64,000 nucleotides of DNA, taken from contig JBANSL010000004.1 in the NCBI GenBank assembly GCA_037127255.1, forward strand, positions 35,428,467 to 35,492,466, written 5' to 3'. The notes beneath the pieces are model-generated. The model saw nothing but the letters and a program-made list of their open reading frames with translations, was not told the DNA's origin and made no database searches. Of the stretch, positions 56,822 through 64,000 are shown in pieces; position 1 is the stretch's first letter, and the number at the start of each line of letters is the position of its first letter. This DNA comes from Persicaria tinctoria. Its lineage: Eukaryota; Streptophyta; Magnoliopsida; Caryophyllales; Polygonaceae. A program made the position numbers and the translations under genes.

Positions 56822-58642
56822 CTGCATTTGTTTCCCCAATTGTCAATAATCAGAAACCCCATTAAGATGCAAATTCTCACAAAGTCTAACTTATAAGTTC
56901 AAAAATGAATACACAGTTGACAGCCATACATTTGAAAAGCAGTTCAAAATTTGAAATCAACCTGTAAAAACCTAATTAAGCAAACAAGAATGTTTGGTTA
57001 ACTATATGCAGGCTGGATTTGGCACAGAAATAGAGATTTTGGGCTAACAAATTAATGTTCAAGTTGAATTCAATTGAGAGTAGAACTTAAATAGCTGGTT
57101 TGCAAACAACTAACCTTTAAAAATCAAAACCCCTTAAATCAGAGCATCTGCTAAAATTACTATTCACGTCTACCTTTCTTCTTCCTCCTTCCCTCGTGGC
57201 CACCGACCGCCGTAGTGCCACTTTCTTTTTCTCGTGGTCTTATCTTCTTATCTTTCTGGATTTCTGGATTTCTTCAACCTCGATGAGTCCACCGCAATCC
57301 CCTGCTCTCCTGTCCGACCGCCTTTCTTTTCCTCATCCTTTCGCTCTCTTTCATCTCGTTTCCATTCCAATTGCCACCTCTATATCATCCTTCTCTTGTC
57401 GCTCCTCTCCTGTGCCTCCTTTCATTTGATTCATTCGATTCTAACATCTCTGTAAACTAACAAAAAAGCAATGACAAATTAATTTGTCTCTAAATTCAGC
57501 AAAAACATGAGGATGATGAGGAATAATTCACAGCTATATCTTACAACGAAGGAAGATAGACCAATAGAACAACAAATCCATGGCAACCAACCTTAAGCGA
57601 ATGAAGCACACAACAACAATCACAACAATCATATTCGATCAAAAATCTGGCCCAACATGAAACCCTAACCCTAGGTTTCGACAATTCAAAATCTCGGCCC
57701 TAGGAGCCATTGGAATACCAGACAGCTTCAATACAAACTTGGAAGATAGAGCGGACAAGAAGAAGAGAGAGGGATTTAACCTGGATTAGTTGAATCGAAG
57801 CACTTCCGTGGAGAATCGCTTCCTTGAGCTCACAAATTGCTTGAAGAAGAGAGAGTGGAATGTTGCAGGAGTCGTGAGGAGGCAAGGGCACGAAATGGAA
57901 AACCTCCCATTGAAGAAGAAAGAGAAGAAGAAAACAAGTCGGCTGGAGAGGAGGAAAAGAAGGCGGCCATGGAAGTAGGCAGAATGGACCACTGCCGGAG
58001 GAGCCGAGATTGGGAGCGAGACGCCGAGAAAGCAAGCCGGACGAACCACGACCGGAGGTTGAATTGAAAGCACTTGGTAGAAAATTAAACTTACAGATGG
58101 ACCACCAACTCACTCCTCTCCTCCTCGGATGTGTGGAACCCCATGAAAGACCAAAATTAGGAGCTTAAATTGGAATTGGAAAGTAAAAATGAGTAACTGC
58201 GTGTCCGCGTCACAATTTGATAGGGGATTAGATTTACTGAGACCTTAAAATTGAAATTAAAGGGAGGGGAAACTATATGCATGTGTTGATCATCATCGAA
58301 GAAGTGAAAGAGAGGGTGGAAAAATAGCAGACGATAGAGCAAGGCGGAGAAGATGGTTCTCAGGAAAGAAGAAAAGCAAAAGCAAAAGTAGCGTTGCAGC
58401 AAGGAGAAGACGAAAAAGGACACTGAAACAAAAAAATCAATATTTTTAAATGGAAACTATGAAGGGTAAAGAAGTAAAATAAAGGAATTGATCAGGCCCG
58501 TACATAAAAGCAATCTGGCGGTTCAGGATCCACCAAAAAGGGCTGTCTTGGACTGTTAAAATTAGGCCGATTTGAGCCGTAGATAAATCCTAAGATGGAC
58601 GGTTGATTTAACAACTTGTCGCTCCTTTTATAGTAATAGAGA

Positions 58643-59746
58643 TATGTATATATTATGCAGGCGGCAAGAGCTTCTCGAATATACATATATGTATGATAAT
58701 TACCAAATCAGCCCACAATAATTAAAGAATTGACCACCCAGCACTATGCATATACTGATATACATGTCATACGACATGAATAATGAAGCTTTCAAAAAGG
58801 GGTATATTTAATTACCAAATCAGCCCACTAAAATATAAAAATTACACTTGGCATAAATTGAAGTTTGTGTTTAATAAAATCATAAGATTAAACCCGTAAA
58901 AATTTCATTGCCGATTTATTCCAGTGGGTAAATATCAAAACCGAATTTAATAAAAACGAAGTCAAAACCTCAAATCGAGTTTTACCAAATATAAACTCGG
59001 TGCCAAAAGATCTACGTGAAGACTTGATACTCTTTTGCGAGTTACGTAGGAAATCCGATATTAAAATTCAATATATATCGGATTCAGTCGCCCATCTCAA
59101 CTTAAATCAAATTTACCTATGCCAGAACTACCTAAAGACTTGACGCCTCATATCAGGTTACGTAGGTAATCCGATATTAAATTCTAAAAATATATCGGGT
59201 ACAGTCGTCAACCTCTAAATTCACCTTTACGTGAATACAAGGTTAAATCTCATAAAATTAATTTGGTTCCACCAGAACTACGTAAAGACTTGATGCCTCA
59301 TATCAGGCTACGTAGGTAATCTGATATTATATCCTAAAAATATATCGGGTACAGTTGTCAACCTCTAAATTCCTTTTTAAATGAATATGAGGTTAAATCC
59401 CACTAAATTAAATCAAATCTTTTTGAACTACGAGTGATTTGATTCTCTTCCAAGAGATACGTAGGAAACTCGATATAAAGCTATTACTAACCGAGTTCAA
59501 TCACACGGTCCTCAAACGATCAAAACCAATTTAAATCGGTTCTTCTGAACTACGTAAGGCTTGATTCTCTTCCAAGAGATACGTAGGCAACCCGCTAAAA
59601 TTTGGGTGCAGCCCAATCCACCAAAACCACTCAAATTCTGGTATCGATATGACTTCGAATCAAGAGGATAACCGAAAAGGATCGAAATTAAATATTAAAA
59701 ATCAATTAAAATGTGTTGTACGATTATCGCGCATTTTTGTTCAACG
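58643..59746 (+). repeat. 5' LTR of G, second part (U5)
   Basis: Resumes after the Helitron and runs to about TCAACG (59741-59746), the decayed complement of the TGTTGA start. It holds a tandem hairpin array (59012-59638). It joins 51476-53134 as one LTR of about 2.76 kb. Confidence 0.7.
59012..59638 (+). repeat. Five tandem units with paired hairpins in U5 of G
   Basis: Units begin at CTACGT near 59012, 59128, 59278, 59428 and 59550. Each has outer arms CTACGT and ACGTAGG around a variable inner stem (ACTC/GAGT, GCCT/AGGT, GCCT/AGGC, CTCTT/AAGAG twice), then a second stem such as ATCCGATAT/ATATCGGAT, AACTCG/CGAGTT or ACCC/GGGT. Stem sequences change while pairing is kept. Confidence 0.8.
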
Positions 59747-59752
59747 TGTTTT

Positions 59753-59771
59753 TTGCACGCCCAGTGGGACC
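59753..59771 (+). promoter_or_regulatory. Candidate primer binding site of G
   Basis: TTGCACGCCCAGTGGGACC follows the LTR by a few bases. From memory, plant Tat-like elements have TGGCACGCCCAGTGGGAC here, so the first G would be mutated. The tRNA is not assigned. Confidence 0.5.
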
Positions 59772-59842
59772 CTTTTTGCCTTTTCATCTCTTAGTTTTAT
59801 TCGATACTACTATTCACTTCTTTATTTTGGGTGATCAGGAAA

Positions 59843-61566
59843 ATGGAACCAAGACCAATTGTGAACTTCAACGAGCTGCCTGCGACCTTCCTAGTTGAGG
59901 GTGGTCATTGGGTGAAAAAGAGGTCTTTCCAGGTTATCAAGAAAAATGATCATCCGATGAAGGTCTCTATTTCACCAGTGGTTGAGACCAAGAAGAAGAG
60001 CAAGCCCCGAAAAAGAAGGGGACGAAAATGTGGCTCCTAGCCTGACAAGGCTGGGGCACTACGAAAGTTAGCCCCATCCCTTGCGTAGGAGCAGGCCAAC
60101 GCGACTCTGTGGAAGGCCGCCAAAGACCTCATTGATGCAGTAAAATCATCATTGAACCTCAAATTGCAAGCCCAAAGAAAAGTCATTATGGATCAGCTTC
60201 CATGAATATAGACCATGTGGAGCAATCCATGGTTACTTCCTATTCGGAAGAAGAGGCTGAAGCAAGAGCTTTGAAAATGAAGACTCGTCAGGAAGAAGTT
60301 CTGAGGGTTGAGATGGCAAAGCTATCAGAGCTTCAAAAGAATATACATGCATCTTCTCAAGCCCAGGGAAGGGGTTCAATGGTAGCGAAAAAATCTACCT
60401 CACTCCCTATTTATATAGAGGGGTATGAGGGGCGGATGACAAGGTCAATGTCTAAGGCCGTGTCTTACGCCGGTGTAGTTGCTCTCTCTTTAAGTCCGAC
60501 AGCTGCTCAAGAAAGGAAACAATGTTCTCCATTATATGGGGATTCAAGTTCTGTATTTCATGAAGATGAAGTCCCACTAGTGGCTGACAGCGGCATCGGG
60601 TCAAATGATGGATCCGAAGAGGAAGTCGAAAGCATCCCAGTGCTGGTCACTGGAGCTACAACTGTCGAGGAACAACTCCAAGAGTTGCAGAAAATGTTGG
60701 AAGAAAGAGATGCTCAAATACAATTCCTTATGGCTCAAGCGCAACAACATAATTCTGGAAACAGACAAGAGCCGCTAGGACAAGGGGAGAGCAGTTCTTC
60801 CATTTCTCCTCAAGAAGTAAAGGATTTAATTGCTCAGGGTATTCAGGAGTTTAATATCTCACAAAATCCACCCGTGATTGGCTATAGAAAGCCTTATCTT
60901 GTGCATTATGACACGATTCCTTTCCCTCCAAACTATCAAAGACCAAATTTTGATAAATTTGATGGTATTCATGGTTCGCCTCATGAGCATTTGGCTCACT
61001 TTTACTCGGCGTGTGGGGAAGCTGCTTTGAGTGATCAATTGTTGATTAGGCAGTTTGTTCAATCATTGAGAGGATCTGCCTTTACCTGGTTTACACAACT
61101 TCAGCCAGAATCGATCCATACTTGGGATGATCTACAAAAAGAGTTTTTTGCTCAATTTGTGAGTTCAAAGGCCAAGGTTTCCATTATGGATCTCGCTAAC
61201 CCTCATCATGTCCCGAATGAGTCTGCAAATGATTTCATCGCGAGGTGGAGAAGTTTGAGACTCCAATGCTCAGAAAAGTTAAGTAAAGAGGCATGTGTGC
61301 AGATGTGCACTAATAATTTGGTGCTAGAGCTAGCGGTACATGTGGGTAGTGCGGAGCCTCGAGCTTTTGATGCTCTAGTGTCGAAAGCTTGCAATGTTGA
61401 GCGTCAGTTGCCTCGGCGTAAAACAGGACCTAATCGATATCAAGTCAACGAAGTAAGAAAAGATGAGGGCAGGAAACCCGTGAAGAAAGGGGAGTCAATG
61501 GCCACCTTCGTTAAGCCCCAAGTAAAACCCTCTGGGAATACTTCTACGGCACAAGAGAGGGGTTAA
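59843..61566 (+). pseudogene. gag: G gag, Tat-lineage, broken
   Basis: Opens MEPRPIVNFNELPATFLVEG with a basic stretch (KKKSKPRKRRGRK). Stops at 60038 and 60088 and a frameshift near 60202 separate it from the main 454-codon frame. The gag core spans about residues 220-400 of that frame (FDKFDGIHGSPHEHL, FVQSLRGSAFTWF, WDDLQKEFFAQF). A coiled coil (VEEQLQELQKMLEERDAQIQ) lies just before it. It would form the particle. A TAA at 61564-61566 ends the frame, with homologous codons continuing in frame after it. Confidence 0.85.
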
Positions 61567-64000
61567 GCCAGAGAACCCGTTAAAAGACTATCTTTCGAAG
61601 AGAGAAAACAAAAGAAATATCCGTTTGATGATGAAGATATAAGAGGGATATTCAGTGAGTTGATGAAAGAAAATATGATTTCACTTCCGGAATCGAAAAG
61701 GCCAAATGAAGCTAACAAAACAGGCAAGCCAAGATATTGCCCTTACCACAGAATTGTTAGTCACCCGATTGAGGATTGTTATGTCTTTAAAGGCATCGTC
61801 GAAAGGATGATTAACAGGGGTGAGATTGAAGTCGAAGGGGTAAGCTTTAAAAACCCAACGGCTTCGTCAAATCCTATCTCAATAACAGAAGAGGTAGAGA
61901 GCAACCCTTCATCAGAGGCTATTAAAGAGGGCATTGTTTCTACAGTGTCATTGCCTCCAAGGGCGGTCCCTGTGTAGTTTCAAATGTGCAATGGAGTGCA
62001 TACTGTGTGGGCCTATCCAGAGATGCCTAGAGATGAAGCAAACCGCATGACTCTTTATGAGGTTTTGATGCAATCAAATATTGAAGAATCGTTTTCCCAT
62101 AATGATGAGTTTGAAAATGATTCTAAATGGCAGACCTATATAGGCCAAAACAAATCTCATTCGAAGAGAACTCAACGTGATGGATCTACAGGTTTCAGAA
62201 TGATTGGTAGAAAGCCCAAGAAGAAGAATAACAAGAAGAAAAATAAGAAGAAGAACAAAAAGAGAAAGAGGCCAGAAACCGATTCGGATGAAGAATATGT
62301 TCAATCTGGACGACAAATCATTACTCTAAAGGGCTTTGTCCTAAAAGAGTTCTTAGAAGAAGACTCTTCTGAAGAGGAGTTATTCTGGAAGAGTGAGGTT
62401 GTCCAATGTTGTATGGCCACATGGGCCGACATGGCCGAGGAAGAAGAGGTCGATGAAGTTGCTCTTCGTTCAGGAAAATTTTTGCCTTCTCTTAAGCCCA
62501 AGGAAAAGGAAAAGGTTAAAGAGTCACCCATTTGTGAGTCTTCAAAGACGTCAAATTTTGAAGAGGCGGTTGACAATGAAGCTTCCATACCTATCCAGAA
62601 TGGCAAGGAGGCTGAGGCATCCGAGCAAAAAGAGATCGCATCATGGATACCAATATCGCTTCGTAAAGCTTCATTTAAGGAGAAGGTGAAGTATGATGTT
62701 ATCGGTCAGTTGAAGCATATTCCTATGCGTTTAAGTGTATATGATGCACTACAAATGTCGACCGACTTAAGGAAAGCCTTGATCCAAGCTCTTATGGACC
62801 CAGAGGATTATAGAGATGAAGTTGATCACATAGAGATCGAGGAGGTCACTTCATCTCCTCCGGTTCAGTGCGCTTCTTGCATGGCGTGCATAACTTTCTC
62901 CGATGGGGATCTTCAATTAGAAAATAGTGACCATAACAGGCCGTTATATGTAACGGGAAGGGTCGGAGAAGCAAAATTGAATAGAATCCTATTGGATTGC
63001 GGATCCGCAGTAAACTTGTTGCCTTTGCGGGCTTTGGAAGCGATGGGGTTGACAATCGATCATCTATCGCCGACATTACTCACCATTCAGGGATTCAACC
63101 AAGTGGAGCAAAAAGCGTTGGGTTCTATTTCTTTGAAAGTAGTGCTGGATGATCTTTATAAGGATACATTATTCCATGTTATCGATGCCGAAACCTCCTA
63201 TAATGCTTTGCTGGGAAGGCCGTGGCTTCATGCCAGCAAATCAATCGCTTCTACACTTCATTAGTGCTTAAAATAAACCGATGAGAACAGTAATGAGAGG
63301 ACTATCCGAGGTGATAGTAATCATTTTCAAGGGGAAAGCGTTGATTACGCAGACGCCAAATTCTACAAGTCGGTGTATTGTAGTCCTAGCACGCATTTAG
63401 AAGTGAAAGATGATGGTAGAAGTGCAAATCTTTAAAAGGAAGCAATTGGCCAAAAGGAATCTCCAATGCCTAAATTCTCTCTTATATGCAAGAAAGAGGG
63501 GCAAGGGACACGTCCTAAGGTGTTATTTCAATACACACCCAAAGGCAAGCGCCAACCTAGTCAAAAACCGTTAAGTGCAACGGAGAAGGCCATGCATTCT
63601 TTAATGACGAGTTATAATTGTCCTCTCCGCAAGATTGATCGATCCATTCCGAAGAAGAAATTGGTCATTCATAGACATTTCGGAGAGAAAACAAATGAAA
63701 ACACGAGGGTTGTGCTCAAGGGTGAATCTTTTAAGTTGCCCGATGAACAAATCTCCTCAAAAATTGAGAAGAGGGTCAAAGTGAGAGTGGCAAGACCTTC
63801 ATTGGAAATCAAATCTCCGCAAAAACTCCCTAACAAGATCTTGATTGATGATTTGCAAATTTCTGAGGAGGGTGAGTTATTGGTAGCCAAAGTATTGGAG
63901 CCTATGACCCTAAATAGTCAAGAGCAAAGTATGTTCTCACAGGACACAACATACGCACCTCGAGTCTCGGTCTTTGAAAGGCTAGAGACACGTTTCCTAA
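61567..64000 (+). pseudogene. pro: G protease and pol N-terminal region, broken, runs off the window
   Basis: Same frame as gag. The knuckle-like YCPYHRIVSHPIEDC has zinc spacing CX2HX4HX4C, with His replacing the second Cys, as in Tat/Ogre elements. After a TAG at 61975 comes a lysine-rich stretch and then the protease: VTGRVGEAKLNRILLDCGSA (active Asp) and ALLGRPWLHA. Stops at 63262, 63274 and 63433 follow. The remaining sequence matches the usual protease-to-RT linker (VLFQYTPKGKRQP, near the end RVSVFERLE). Reverse transcriptase would lie beyond 64000. Confidence 0.82.

Larger units (their letters stand above)
53135..58642 (-). mobile_element. Non-autonomous Helitron carrying host gene fragments
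   Basis: On the minus strand the 5' end is A|TCTCTATTACTATAAAAG (58642 leftwards). The 3' end is CACTCACCTAG|T at 53138-53135, preceded by a hairpin GGCGTGC-GGA-GCACGTC with one G-T pair. The target is an A-T dinucleotide (53134/58643), as Helitrons use, and no target duplication is seen. It sits within G's LTR. No Rep/helicase ORF is visible. The 5.5-kb body holds exon-like pieces of at least one host gene, all in the element's own orientation. Confidence 0.75.

Noticed and set aside
57196..57455. Plus-strand ORFs in the Helitron
   Set aside because: Antisense to the captured gene, low complexity S/F/L-rich, with no homology I can recognise.
57700..58113. 137-aa minus-strand ORF upstream of the IQD exons
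   Set aside because: Leucine/proline/serine-rich and unsupported; more likely leader or intron sequence of the captured gene.

Overview
The window is nuclear DNA of a flowering plant, probably a eudicot, from repeat-rich heterochromatin. Every recognisable protein is a Ty3/gypsy retrotransposon Gag or protease, or a host gene fragment captured by a Helitron. I see no intact host gene, rRNA, tRNA or CRISPR array. The species cannot be named from the sequence.

Most of the window is one nest of Athila-lineage LTR elements, six insertions deep. F (+, oldest) has D (+) in its 5' LTR. D's gag is split by A (-), with a perfect 5-bp duplication GTGCC. Near the 3' end of A's gag-pro lies a tandem block C (-). 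C is split by B (-), and B by H (-, duplication GTTCT). In window order the layout is: D 5' LTR and gag start 1-2847; A 3' LTR and tail 2848-6373; C 6374-7690; B 7691-11902; H 11903-19038; B 19039-24261; C 24262-37319; A gag-pro and 5' LTR 37320-42062; rest of D 42063-47498; F 47499-51475. F is then cut by G (+, Tat-lineage), whose 5' LTR (51476-59746) is split by a minus-strand Helitron (53135-58642) carrying pieces of an IQ67-domain (IQD) gene. G's gag and protease region runs off the right end.

None of the Athila-type elements shows reverse transcriptase, RNase H or the integrase core. They keep Gag, a CCHC knuckle and a DLGA protease, and A/B/D add a short integrase-C-terminus-like tail. 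They resemble gag-only non-autonomous elements (TR-GAG type) that would need partner enzymes. B has an open 931-codon gag-pro frame; H has one in-frame stop in each ORF; A, D, F and G carry several stops or frameshifts.

The most unusual signal is a short palindromic DNA motif, repeated in the LTRs and again in the coding linker between nucleocapsid and protease. In A, B, C, D and F it is TCGA-NN-TCGA. In H it is a GC-rich palindrome close to GACGTGGCCACGTC. In coding sequence it tends to repeat every 21 bp, exactly so in H and D, and in several elements it is read in more than one frame, which points to a role in DNA or RNA. Two other signals look structural: a hairpin with changing stem but constant GGA-type loop before each AAGTATGGGG purine tract, and five tandem covarying hairpins in the U5 of G.
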